Below, in pieces: positions 11,481 through 22,955 of a DNA stretch of 64,000 nucleotides. The notes beneath the pieces were generated by a model, which searched no databases, had not been told where the DNA came from, and worked only from the letters and a program-made list of their open reading frames with translations. The DNA lies in assembly GCF_017591425.1 (NCBI RefSeq), contig NW_024466409.1, forward strand, positions 1,240,001 to 1,304,000, in the 5' to 3' direction. Position numbers and translations under genes: made by a program. Source of the DNA: Ochotona curzoniae. Lineage: Eukaryota; Chordata; Mammalia; Lagomorpha; Ochotonidae. How positions within the stretch are numbered: the stretch's first letter is position 1; each line of letters starts with the position of its first letter.

Positions 11481-11679
11481 TGGCAGAAGTATTCACAAAT
11501 ATGTCATATATAGCATACAAAGGAGTGCATGGAAAATTGACAACATCTGAATGAGATCTTTGTTGTAGAGAACTGTGAGTGTCAATATCAACATCTTGTT
11601 AGACAATACGGGTATTTAGATCATATATCAACATTAGGGCATGCTGGGTGGTTGGGTATACAGCAAGTCTCTGTGCAAG

Positions 11680-11955
11680 TTTTTTTTTTTATGTATTGGA
11701 AGGCAGAGCAAAGCATAAACACACACTGCAAAAGTGAGAATGTGAGAGAGAGAGAACTTTTACATTCAAATGTTTACTCAAATGCTCTCCAGTCCTAATT
11801 AGTCAGCTGTCCTTCTGAATTAGGAACTTCATCCAGGAATTGGCAGCAATGAAAGTCACCCAAATAACTGAGCCATCCTCTGTTACTTCCTAGGGAGTAC
11901 ATTAAGCAGGGGGCTGGATGAGACGTGGTAATTGGATTTGATCTCTAAATAAATC
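11680..11955 (-). repeat. C-SINE, old
   Basis: A poly-T start, a GA-rich stretch ('gtgagagagagagaac') and the reversed SINE body to about 11955. It is well diverged. Confidence 0.65.
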
Positions 11956-12164
11956 TCCAACAGGGGAAATGGCAGGAAAGTGGCATAAATCTCTATGCTA
12001 ACATGCCCACACTTGTGCTAATGGTAGTAATGTTTTGTTAGGTTATACTTAATTCAGATAAAACAGCAAATAATTGACAGATTAATTTGTTGTATGGGCT
12101 GTCAATAAGCATAATTAATGCACCAAAATGATGACAATGATTATGCCAGTACAGTTGAACATCA

Positions 12165-12432
12165 GGGTAATCCTCTGCCCTGTGGTGCCCGATCCCATTT
12201 GGATTCAGGTTTTTGTTTCGGCTGTTCCACGTCCCATCCAGCTCCTGCTTGGGGCCTGGTAAAGCAGCAGATGATGGCGTCTACGTTGGAGACCTGAACC
12301 AAGTTTCTGGTTCCCAGCTTCGGATCAGCTCAACTCTGGCTGTTGCAGTCATTTTTTTGGGAGTTAACCAGTGGATGGAATCTCTCCCTCTCTCCTTCTC
12401 TCTATATAAAAGCTGCATTAAAAAAAAAAGTG
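12165..12432 (+). repeat. C-SINE
   Basis: It holds 'catccagctcctgcttggggcc', 'gttggagacctgaac' and 'cagctcaactctggctgttgcag', and ends in an A tract (12420-12430). It lacks its first bases. The open frame at 12213 is SINE sequence. Confidence 0.8.
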
Positions 12433-12530
12433 AACTTTAAAGATTTATTTTATTTTTTTGGAAAGGGAGCTATATAGAGAGAAGGAGAGACACAGAGAAA
12501 GATCTTTAGCTGTCGCTCTCACTCTTGTGA
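12433..12530 (-). repeat. C-SINE 3' fragment
   Basis: The reversed SINE 3' end ('aaagatttattttatt', 'gagagaaggagagacacagag') lies immediately after a plus-strand SINE, giving an inverted pair. Confidence 0.7.
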
Positions 12531-12699
12531 TATGTGTTTTTGTGTTGCTCTATTTTCCAAAGATGATAAAAAATAAACCTTAAAAACTTATACAGAGACT
12601 TGCTGTATATCCACCACCTGGCATGCACTACTGCTGTTGTATTACCTAAATACTAGCATTATCTAACCAGAAAAAAACACACAGTTCACTAAATCACAG

Positions 12700-13200
12700 A
12701 TCTCATTCACACATCATCAGTTTTCCATGAAATCATTTGTATGGTATGGGACATAACTTGCTACGATTCTATCACATTTTATCACATGCATAGATACACA
12801 TAATTACCACATATTTAATATATGAAATTATTTCTTCACTATCATAGAACATCTTTAATCTACTCCTTTATGTTCATATGCCATCCCACTTTCCAAACCC
12901 TTGACAATTACTCCTGTGTTAGCCATCTCTATAATTTTCCATTTCTAACATGTATTGTAAATGAAATTGTACATATTGTAACCTTCTCATTTTTCTTTTT
13001 CATTCAGTATCCTTCACTCTAGATAAATCTAAGCACATATCAACATTCATCAAAGTTTTCTGGTGATTGCTTTAATACAAGAATTCCATTATATGGAAGT
13101 ACTGTTTTGTTTTGTCAATCACAATAAAGGACTTTTGGTTGCTTACCAGTATGCCTATTATAAATGAAGCTATTATAAAAACTTGTGCACACATTTTTTA
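12700..13200 (-). mobile_element. Ancient LINE-1 fragment
   Basis: The plus strand shows the antisense L1 landmark 'tataaatgaagctattataaaaacttgtgcac' in parts, with a reversed 'ttttgtttatcc'-like context. It is heavily diverged. No intact frame. Confidence 0.55.
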
Positions 13201-13606
13201 GATAATTATCACTTTCCACGATCTGGGATCTGTGCCATATGTTTGATATGATTAACTAGATATTGATCTTCTGTAGAAATTGCAAAAGAATTTCCAGAGT
13301 AACTACAGAATTTTTCTTTCCAACCAATAACATAAGATTTCATTTCTCCAAAACATTGCCAGCAATTCAAACTATAAATGTTTATTGCTTTAGCCATTCT
13401 CAGAAATGTGTTGTGGCATCTCTGATTCCCTGCTAGGTCTGCTTTCTTGCTTGTAGATGAGACTCTGCCTGGGTCCTCTGTGTTTTTTAATCTCCATTTT
13501 TGTACAGATACAAGTCATATTAGATTAAGTACAAAATGCTAACAGCAGCTTCTAAAATGTAATTAGCTCTTTAAATACTCCATTTTCTGTTATTTTAATG
13601 TAAATT

Positions 13607-13618
13607 GAAACTATATTA
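13607..13618 (+). repeat. Target-site duplication (left) of element A
   Basis: GAAACTATATTA here is repeated exactly at 17923-17934, on either side of element A. A 12-bp duplication beside an A-rich 3' end is the signature of L1-type target-primed insertion. Confidence 0.85.
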
Positions 13619-14779
13619 TTGTGGTTCAACTATGGGGTTCGGTTAAAAGGAGCCTTCAGCAGCATGGCGGCTGCAAAGGGTGTCTGAGCCAGGTCAGACC
13701 CAATGCTTGGGACTCTGGCCATGGACACTGTCACCGTGCAGTGAGTAAGTCTTGAGTTTTGGAAGGCCTGAGAGATTTCTCCCCCAATGGTGAGAATGCC
13801 ATGAAGGAATCTCAGGAACAGGATTAGGTTTCTGGCCCCACCCTGCCGCCACCAGCTTATGGCAGAAGGAACCCAGGGGGTGGGTGTTTGACCTTGGAGT
13901 TCGGGTAAAGGAACCCTCAGCAGCCTGGTGGCTGCTGAGGGTACCCAAGCCAGGTCTTACCCAATGCTTGGGACTCTGGCTGTGGACACCGTTGCTATGT
14001 GGTGAAGAGTCCTGAGCTTTAGGGTGGCCAGCCCACCAACTGGTGCCAAGCTCCACCTGCTGGCTGCCCAGTGGGGAGCTCTAGGATTTGTAGGTATGTA
14101 ATTGCTTCCTAGAGACACCCATGGATAAGGCCAATGTGATTGTAGGTGAGGGATGACTCCAGTGTGACTCCCAGCGACGAGGTCACTGAAATTGCTCGCA
14201 AGTGTGGGGACTGAGACTTGGTAGTTTGGAGGGGAGAGTGCATAGATTTGTTTGGGTCAGACTGATTCACCAGCCCAAATACAAATCCTCACATGGGCTG
14301 TTAGTGTAGAGCACCACTGACTGCCACACACCAGTCCACATGAAAGCTATGGCTGGGAGCCTGTACTGCAGGGCTAGGTCCCAGTATCTGACTGAGTGTT
14401 GGAACAGGGGATGGGTCACATTAGGAAGGATCATGACATTAACCAACATGTGAGAGCACCAGATCTGGGGGTAGATAATGCTGGGGATAAATGGGCCCAT
14501 TTCTGTGGAAATACAAGTCCCACTGTCTAGCTTAACAGTTGGGGTGGTGATTCATGGAATCTGCCATCACTCACTGGTAAAGGAATCGACAACAGTCTGG
14601 GCAGGTCAAGGCAGCAGCAGCACCCGAATGTGCATTCTAAAGCATGGTGTGGGATGGGCTGGACTGTTACATTCACCAGCTCATACAAGGTCAAAATGGA
14701 AGGGTAGACTATGTCAGGCACTAACCTAACACCCATTGGCATGTATGAGATCTGGGTCTGGGAGTGGGTCAACTGGGGG

Positions 14780-15402
14780 TGTTAGAGTGTTAGCATAATG
14801 TTTGTATGCTATAATGTTAGAATGTTAGCATTAGGCAATATTAGACCCCTTCGTGCCAAGAAACTGATACTTTGCTAGGTCAGGATGCGTCTGCACCATG
14901 GGAAAACTCCACTTCAGCAAGAAATATGTTCTTTGTTTCTCTGTGACCTTGTGGACAGCGTCACAAGCCTTATCTGTAGAATGCACCCAGGAGCAGGAGG
15001 TCAGTGGCACAATCATCCAGTCCCAGGAACAGGATGAGCCATAAAGATAATGTATGTGGGAATGGAATGAGCTGTTTAGACACAGGAGCCATAAAGAAAA
15101 TGTGTCTGGGAATGGAGTGGACTGTTTGCACCTGAAGCCCTAAAGATAACGTGTCTGAAGTTTGTTACTCTTTAAGCTGATTGTTGTGTTTGAATTTGCG
15201 CTGGCTATGATGCATGTAATGACTGAAGGAGCCTATATAATCTCTAACCTTTTGCTACTTTGGGGTCCAACCCCTCCTTGGTTGGTCTGTGTGCCCTATA
15301 TCAGTCTGAGCCCAGCCAGCTGGAACAATACTCTGCTTGTTTTTGCATTACCAGCGAGGCTCTTTGTCATTCATGGGAAATTGACAAAACCGGCCCCTAA
15401 CA
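14780..15402 (+). mobile_element. Solo LTR, class I ERV-like, inside element A
   Basis: A 623-bp sequence starting TGTTAG and ending CTAACA (an inverted terminal match), flanked by a 4-bp GGGG duplication (14776-14779, 15403-15406). It has a TATA box at 'cctatataatc' (about 15231). There are no internal viral genes, so it is a recombined solo LTR. Tandem 'gagccataaagataatgt' motifs (15037, 15087) lie in U3. The 4-bp duplication suits gammaretrovirus-like ERVs. Confidence 0.8.
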
Positions 15403-17816
15403 GGGGAACTTAGGAAACTCCCCTAGTGGACCATAACTTTCATTGATGATCACATAGTCCGGGACTGGGGGTCGGGCAAGCTGGACAAAGTAGCTCTAAC
15501 TGTGGGTTGGTTATTTAAGGGGGTGGACAGGGCAGGGCTGAGCAAACCTTAGCTTCCTAGCAAGAATAGATATCAGCTAGGCCCTTGCATTGTCTGGTTA
15601 GCATGAATCAGGGATGCCAGATGACTGTATCTAAGGAAAAGACCAAGACAAGTGAGGAACTATGCCAAGCTGGGTCAGTGAAATATGGCTGGGAATATGC
15701 CTGATTGGGGAGCTAAGAGGACACCCTGGTTGGGTTGGGGTTCTCACTGGTGAGTGCGGGGGAGGAGTGGGAGCTGTGTTCTACTCTGGATATGGCTGCA
15801 ATCTCCCTTGGCACAAGTGTAGACTGGGGCTGGGCACACCAAGCCAGGCTAGACTCCAGCACCATCTGGTGCTCTGGAGAACCAGGGTAGATGTAGAACA
15901 TACTAGGCTAGGTCTCTGCTCATACTGAGCCACGTATGAGTGTGTTTGGATATGGACTAGCCTTGGCTGGGCTGAAATATCCAACAGTAAGAACCAGAAT
16001 GGGTGGAACGCCAGTCAGGAAAGTCCACTGTTCCTGCCAGGACAGGAGGTGGACTAAGTAGGACTGGACCATGTGCCCACTGGTATGTGCAAGATCTGGC
16101 ATTGGGCAAGGTTCTGATGGAGGGGCTTGGGATACTCCTCTGTGAGGACACAGTCCCTGCAGGTGAGAGCAAGAGCCACAATAGGGAGGAACCCAGATCA
16201 GGTCAGAGAAAGGTACTTACCAGCATACCTTTGGCATAGGTCAGAGGCAGACCAGACTGAACCAGTTCACATCACCTGCTGGTGAATCCGAGTACAGAAC
16301 AGAGTGTGGATCGGTCTAGGTTCGATCGCAACAAATATCAGTATGTTACGGCTGGGATTGGGTGCCTGCTGGGCTGGGCTAGGTTGTAACCCTCACCAAC
16401 GTCAGCTGGAATTGGGGGTGAGCTGGCATGGGCTAGTCTAGAGCATCCATTAGCAAAAACCGAGTCAAGGGGGCCATGCCAGACTGGGCTGCAGCACCCA
16501 GCCAGCATAGGTGAGAACCAGTGGGGGAGACGGCAAAGCCGGTAGGAGGACTATGGAGGGCTCTCCTGATGGAGAGCATGAGTTGGGATGGGGGCAGAGC
16601 AGACCAGGCAGGGATACAATACCTGTGGGCTTCATGTGAGCTGGATCAGGGTAAAGCCAGGCTGGGCTGACTGTTCCTACTGCTGCAAGCATAAATCAGA
16701 GTGGGTGAGGGTTGGTTGGGCTTTGCTGCAGCATCAGGTAGCAGATGTTGGCATTGGGGGCTAATTCTGTCAAGTTAAACTGCAGAACCATCTGGAGACT
16801 CCATGATCCTGAAGTGGGAGTGGGCCCAGTAGGGAAATAATGGGCATCTTTCTTTGGGGTTATCACTCCCATTGCAGAACATGAAAACCAGGATTGGGGC
16901 AGCTGTGGCTAGACAGAAAGGTACCCGCCAGTATATGAGTGGGCAAGATAGTGGAGTTGGTCAGGTTTAACCAGGCTTCAATACCAATTGACATGTACGA
17001 GAGCTGAAAGGGATGTGGAACAGACTGGATAAGTCTGATGTACATACTGGCAAGCATGGGAACCAGGGTAGGGAACAGGCCTGGTGGGTCTATGGGGAGT
17101 CACCCCAACTAGGCTGCAGCTCTCACTGGTTTGTGTGAGGGCCAAATGTTTGCTGGGCAGAATCAGGCTGGCCTGCAACACCCAATAGTTTTTGTGGAAG
17201 ACAGGGCTGGACACAGAACTGACCCGGCAATTGCAACCACTAGCATATGTATAATCTGATTGGGGTGACGCACTGTGCTGGACCCTGTACTGGCATGCGC
17301 ACACAAGAATCAGGTCTGGAATCACCTCAGATGAAGTTTTTTGGGGATCCCTCCAATTGCACTGCTGATCTCAGAATCCCAACCATGAAGAGAATTGCAG
17401 GTTCCATAGTCTGACCATGGAGTGCAAATGTCAAAGCTGAGCCTCTTCAGAGGCTCAGATGGAGCAGTGGACAGCATATCTAGGTACACATGGAGGATAT
17501 GGCAGTCCATTGGAACCTGCAGAGGACATTTGGTACCACAACAGGGACAAAGAGGAGAACAAATTGATCCTCTATCCCAGCCGTGTGTTGGCAGTGAAAA
17601 TTGGGCAAATGGAGACTCTAAATTAAACTATGTCAGCCAGTGAATTCTGAAGAGATTTCATCGTGTTTGGAATGGTGAGACTGGCAGCGATTCAGAACTG
17701 TTGAACTATCAAAACTGTGTGAGCAGGACCCTCGGAGCATGCCCCACTTCGGGGACCTGGGATGGGTGGGAGGAAGGGTGGGTCTTCTTTTATCTCCCTC
17801 CTTACTCCAGATACAT

Positions 17817-17834
17817 AATAATAATAATAATGAA
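17817..17834 (+). repeat. (AAT)n microsatellite
   Basis: A short run of 'ataataataataataat' inside the 3' module of element A, near its A-rich end. Confidence 0.8.
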
Positions 17835-17934
17835 ACAATGGTCTTACCCATTTTCCTGTGGCGCTTGACCCTTTGTGCCCTAATAAAATATGTAAAGATT
17901 ATCAGATAAAATAATTAAAAAAGAAACTATATTA

Positions 17935-18361
17935 ATGCAAAAAATCAAGAAAAGAAGGTAGGAAGAAGCATTTAAGAGGGAAGTAATAAAATCAGTTCTT
18001 TTTATATTAGGAAAAATATTTTTAAAAAGACTCCATTATCAATACTGTGAAAATTTGAAGCAGTTGGAATTTAGGATTTTACATGTGAACATTGGATGGA
18101 AACAATTTAGCAAAATGACCAAGTTCTTATTAAATAAATACATTCCAAGTTAATTATTTGGGGAACATCTCTGAATTTATAAATAGTTTAAAATACACGT
18201 TTGCTTGTTTTATAATGACAAGCAACTTAAACATAGTGTAGTGTGAGGTACATGAAGGAGAGTTACAGGAGTTAAGAATCAGTATTTTGATATTGGCATG
18301 AGTAAATCCAAACTTCATGAGGTAACCTGGAGAAGAAACAACCTAGGTCGTGTGCTATAAA
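17935..18361 (+). other. Unit 2 upstream flank between insertions
   Basis: The reverse complement matches unit 3 around 56280-56470 and unit 1 around 10440-10610. No gene. Confidence 0.6.
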
Positions 18362-18947
18362 TGTTGTGCCCAGATTTTGAAATCCCCAGCAACCACCAGG
18401 AGTCTGAAGTTGATCCAAATGCACAAGAATGGTTTATTCAAGCTTGGCATGTTCCAGCTTGGGTTCTTGGTTGAGAGCAGGCTGACCAGCCTAGATCAAC
18501 ACCCCTTACAGGAGTGCAGCCCGGAACAGCACATTCACAGGGTTTTTATAGGGGTAGTCCACAATAGCTTGAAAAGCGGCAATTCACAATAGCCTGCAAG
18601 GTGAGGGGGAAATACTACACATTTCCTACCATCCTGGCTCTACAGCCCATGCCTGGCTCTTCGGAGGGCCAGTAATTAAGGTAACCACTCACTTAATTGC
18701 TTGGAGCCACTTGTGAGATAACCAGACTTGGGTGGGCCTTGATTCATGAGAATTGGAGCCCAATGGTGCTGGAAGTCACATAGGCCGTTTGGCCTGCTCG
18801 CACAGTTTCTTAGCAGCAATGAACCATGAACAAATAGTTTGAATTTCGATACTGAGGTTCCTCATTCCCCTCTGTTTCTAGTAACTATGGGAGCCAATCA
18901 TGGCTTCTGGGTCTCTATGATTGGAATTTTGATACTGAGGTTCCTCA
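18362..18947 (-). mobile_element. Solo LTR, class I ERV-like
   Basis: On the minus strand it starts TGAGGAACC and ends GGGCACAACA, 586 bp, with a 4-bp TAAA duplication on each side (18358-18361, 18948-18951). An AATAAA signal lies in 'cttgaataaaccattcttg' (minus strand). U3 has a direct repeat of 'gaggaacctcagtatc' at both 18847-18872 and 18930-18947. No viral genes are present. Confidence 0.8.
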
Positions 18948-18951
18948 TAAA

Positions 18952-19660
18952 CTCTTTACATTTCTATTTCAGATTATAAATGAAGTGAAAATCTAATATG
19001 TCAAATAGTGGCTTCTGGAGAGTGAGATTCATGGAGAATTTCAACCTGGATACATTTTTGGTCATTGGGAGTAGGGGTGTACACATAGATACATTACCAT
19101 AATGTAATGGAAGATTGCAAAAAAAAAAATAGCCAAAGAGACACATCATAATAAGCCTTTTAATTTTTAAAAATTTTCTTTTTAATATCATTTACATAGG
19201 TGAGAGGTATTTACTTCCATGTAGGCCTCTGCTTAGGGTGGGTGACTCAAGGGCAGAGGAAGAAGGTGAGTGGAACATTTGTTTCAGTTTAGGTTTAGGG
19301 TGAGGAAGGCGCCCATGGATAGGGGATGCTTGTTTGATGGCATCTTAGAGACCCTCATGTGGGGAGGAGTGTTACTTGAGTGGTTTTGATAGTTCTAAGT
19401 TGTTCATTTCATTACTCCATGGTTGAAAAAAATCTTTCCAAGGTCTTTTGGTTGACAAAGTTGACCTTAGTGCATCCACAGACATGGTAAGTCTTGGATG
19501 CCTTAATACTGTTATTAATCCCCCAAATGCAAACAATGTCATATATCTTGGAATTTCTACCAGGCCTTACTTACTTGCAATTAAAGTATAGAAGGGCAAT
19601 TTGCCCAGGAAGGTGAGCCAAATGGGATGGGATGAGACAGGAAGCAGTGGGGAAAAACCA
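18952..19660 (+). other. Upstream flank of gene 2, duplicated unit
   Basis: Homologous to the reverse complements of 9680-9990 and 55720-56040. It includes 19200-19560, which has no counterpart I could place. No gene is seen. Confidence 0.55.
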
Positions 19661-19676
19661 AGAGGCTTTTATATGA
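19640..19676 (+). promoter_or_regulatory. Possible core promoter of gene 2
   Basis: A TATA-like TTTTATATG at 19667-19675 lies about 240 bp before a conserved splice donor. A conserved 'gacaggaag' precedes it. Unit 3 has 'cttttatcta' at the same place. This is inferred from position and conservation only. Confidence 0.35.
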
Positions 19677-19699
19677 GAGTTAATGGGACACATAGGGAG

Positions 19700-19917
19700 C
19701 AACATCTTGGTGGAGGTTGTGATTTGAAAGGCTCTGGTCTCTGATTTGCTCTTGGTCCTGTACAGGAGATCAAGAAGCTCTCCAGAAACTTGATAAGCCT
19801 CACTGGGTCACCAGTTTTGAGGCCAGCTCCTCACAGCATCTCAGGATCAAAAGGACAGAGGAGTTTCATCTGCCATTATCAGAGCTCTTCAGCTGTAAAG
19901 AGAAAAATTGGAGAGAG
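19700..19917 (+). other. 5' exon 1 of gene 2 (inferred, non-coding)
   Basis: It ends 'ttggagagag' then the donor 'gtaagag' (19918). Conserved with 9365 and 55403 on the opposite strand. It contains no ATG, so translation should start in exon 2. The 5' limit is set only from the TATA-like box. Confidence 0.6.
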
Positions 19918-20423
19918 GTAAGAGTACTTTCTAAGAAATGTCTGATTTCCAGTTGTGGTTTGTGCATGGTCTCTCAGGGAAACAGATTGTGCAAGCTGGG
20001 ATAACTGAGGAGTATGCCATGAGGTGACTGTCTGGAAGACAAGTAGGCTAAGGTAGCATGACAAACCACAGTTAAGCCCACCAGAGCCAGCAACGATGAA
20101 GCACAGTTTTCATTCCTAGACTTAAGGACTGGGAATCCTTCCTGTGAAGGCAGAGAGAGTGAAGCAAAATTCCAAGAGATGAGACTATCCATCACCTCTC
20201 ATTATATCCCCCATGTCCTCTGCCTGTTTATGAATGAATCAAGTTTTCTGTCATTTAAATTAGAGTTATTTTGTCATTTTTCCACATTTTTTTCAGTCAC
20301 TTTTATTCATTAGCCGCATTGGTCAAAAGGTGCATCAAAATTGGAAAGACTCATAAAAGAGAAACTATATTATTTATCATTTGCAGTGTAATCTTGGCTG
20401 TCACAATAGAAGCCCATATTAAA

Positions 20424-20755
20424 GTGTCCTTTAAAAAAAGGATTTATTTATTTGAAAGTCAGAGCTACAGAAAAATGGGGAGACATAGATGAAGAGATAT
20501 ACCATCTACTAGTTCACCCTCCGGATTTCTGTAGCTACTAGCACTGGAACTAGCCAGAATCAGGGATCAGAAGCTCCATCTGAGTTTTCCACATTGGTGC
20601 CAGGGACCCAAGCACTTGAGCTGTGTTTTACTGCTTTTCAGAGCCCATTAGCAGGGAGCTGGATCAGAAGTGGAACAGCTGAGTCTTGAATGAGCATGCG
20701 TATGACATTGTAGGCAGGTGGCAGCTTTACTCACTGAACCACATACTGGCCTAAA
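20424..20755 (-). repeat. C-SINE shared by all three units
   Basis: A reversed SINE from 'aaaaggatttatttattt' to the head at 'actcactgaaccacatactggcc'. It is the same ancestral insertion as 7900-8145 and 54285-54605. Confidence 0.75.
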
Positions 20756-22074
20756 TAGCAAGGATTTTATTAATTTTATTATACCTTCTTCTGAGGCTTG
20801 GAAAGACAAGATGCTGGAGAATACAGAATATTTGGCAGATACCAGTAGTCTCTGCAACCCATGTAGTTCTCAAACTCTGTATTTAAATAGAGAAAATTTG
20901 GGAACTCCTCATGACTAAAAATTGGGTCAGTGGCAGCTGGGCATTCTCAGATAAGGCTCCAGGATACCCAGGGTTAGCATGTGCATGCTCCCAATGATTT
21001 GATCTCAGGAAAATTTATTGTCATTAAGCCTCAGTTTGCTCCTGTGAGTGTGTCATAATAAACATTAATTAAGGAACCTATGAGAAATATTGGGATACAA
21101 GGTGAATGAAGCTGGTAGGTCTTAGTTCTTTACAAAACTGCGGGTTTGAGAAGGAAGACATACAACACAATCTAAAAGAAAAACACACTCAGAAGTGCTC
21201 CAAACCGGGACAGCAGAGACCTGGCTTCCTCCCACCTCCTTGTGGCCAACCCAAGCCAGGCACTGGTGTCTCTAAGAGCACCCATGATGGATGCATTTAC
21301 TCCTGAATGCTGCTCACACCCCCTGAGAAGAATGAGCTCTCTTCCCTCTTAGGAGCCTCCTGCCAGGTGGCTTCTGGACTCCAAAGGGGAGAAGGCTCCT
21401 ATTCTGCTTTCTGTTTCTCATTAGTTTCTTCCAACTTCATTTGCTTCTAATTTGATTGGCTTCATCGCCTCTTAGTTTCTAAAATTTCTTTTTCTGGGTT
21501 GTATTTCAATATACATTTTAAAAAATTAGTGTTTTATTACTTGTTAAAGGAAACCAGAAGTATATGTGTGGCAATAGATTTGAATGGAGCTACACCAGAT
21601 TGGAGAACTCAAGACCTTATTATGCCAAATTAACCAATATAAGTACTTATATTAGTCTTTGCATTCAATATCCTTGCTTCAATAAATTTGAGTGATTTTC
21701 AATTTATATTCTGGATTGGTTTCCTGAAATTTAGATCAAAGGATGGGTCACAGTAAGTGAAGTTTGATATACAAACTAGCATATATTACAATCTGAGATG
21801 TATTGTGTAAATGTGCATAGAAAAGTGGCATGCTTAGCATATGGGTTTCCAGATTTGAACTCCCAACAGCATGGTATTGGCTCTTGTGGGAGCCCCCTGC
21901 CTGTCTTATCTAATGACAGATGACACCATGTTGGGAGGCATGAGGGGAGCAGGAGAAATCACGCAGTACTATAGGAAGCCTGAGTGATTTGGAAAAGGCA
22001 AGATTTTCTCTTTTATAACAACCCTCTTGAGAGAGATAACTAGGGTCACAGAAGAACTATAATTGCTTCCATTT

Positions 22075-22350
22075 ATAATACATTTATTTGCATCTACTTG
22101 AAAGAGCAAGAGAAGGAGAAAGAATAAGAAATATCTTCCCTTCTCTGGTTCACGGCCGAAATGCCTGCAACAGCCAAGGCCAGGCCAGACGAAAGCCCAG
22201 GACTCTGGAACTCCACCCAGATCTTCCTCAGAGGTCGCAGGAACCCAGGTGCTGCAGCCATCATCCACTGTCTCTGAAGAGGCAGTAGTGGTGAAGCTGG
22301 ATAGGAACTGGAACAGCCAGGATTAAAGTAGCATCTTATGCAGTAGTTTA
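22075..22350 (-). repeat. C-SINE, diverged
   Basis: A reversed SINE ('acatttatttgcatctacttgaaag', 'gagaaggagaaag', 'ccaggtgctgcagcc'). Overlapping open frames here are repeat-derived. Confidence 0.7.
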
Positions 22351-22679
22351 ATTCGTCTAGCAGAATGCCTGCTCTTTCATTCACAACTTTAATTTTCATC
22401 TAGAATTTAATACTAAAATATCTCCTTTGCTTTCCCACCATATCTGCTTAATTGACAGACATGGGTGGTATGTTGGTAGGTGAACTGAGACAATTCTGCA
22501 GCATTCAGATCAACACTACCTGAGTTTGAGGTAAGCAAAACATCATACATGTGTTCCAATTCCATCCTCTACAGAATTATTGCTCCTCATTTCACACTCT
22601 TGAGAGAATTAACCTTGAGACTTTGTGGTGAACTTCAATTACCTGCTGTTAGGCACATACAATAAACTTGCTGCTATTT

Positions 22680-22955
22680 CTTAAAAAAAAAATTTACAGA
22701 GAGAAAGATAGACACACCAAGATTCTCCATCCACTAGTTCACTGCCTAGACTGTTGCAAGGCCAGAGCTGAGCTAATCCGAAACCAGAAGCTAAGAGCTT
22801 CCTCTGTGTCTCCCATGTGGGTTCAGCGTCCCATGGACTTGAGCCGTCTTCTGCTGCTTCCTCAGACCAAAAGCAAGAAGCTAGATCAAAAGTGGAGCAG
22901 CCGAGATACAAACTCACGCCCATATGGGTTGCCAGTACTTGCAAACAGAATGAGC
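22680..22955 (-). repeat. C-SINE
   Basis: A reversed SINE from a poly-A/T end (22682-22693) to 'cgcccatatgggttgccagtac'. It has clear 'gtgtctcccatgtgggttc' and 'aaagtggagcagccgagat' landmarks. The five overlapping open frames are repeat noise. Confidence 0.8.

Larger units (their letters stand above)
13619..17922 (+). mobile_element. VNTR retroelement copy A (with nested LTR)
   Basis: A 4.3 kb element, about 3.7 kb without the LTR at 14780-15402. Order: a G-rich 5' domain (13619-14110, partly duplicated), a long GC-rich core of irregular 60-90 bp units that repeat 'aaccag..tggg' and 'cagcc.ggct' words (to about 17300), then a unique 3' module (17300-17900) with AATAAA at about 17882. It ends in an A-rich tail (17903-17922). 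It has perfect 12-bp target duplications. There is no long sense frame and no reverse transcriptase. The design recalls SVA, but the sequence is unrelated as far as I can see. It could be a known lagomorph family that I do not recognise. Confidence 0.8.

Noticed and set aside
14780..15402. Provirus with internal genes at any of the four LTRs
   Set aside because: Each LTR has a matching target duplication on both sides and no internal region, so all are solo LTRs.
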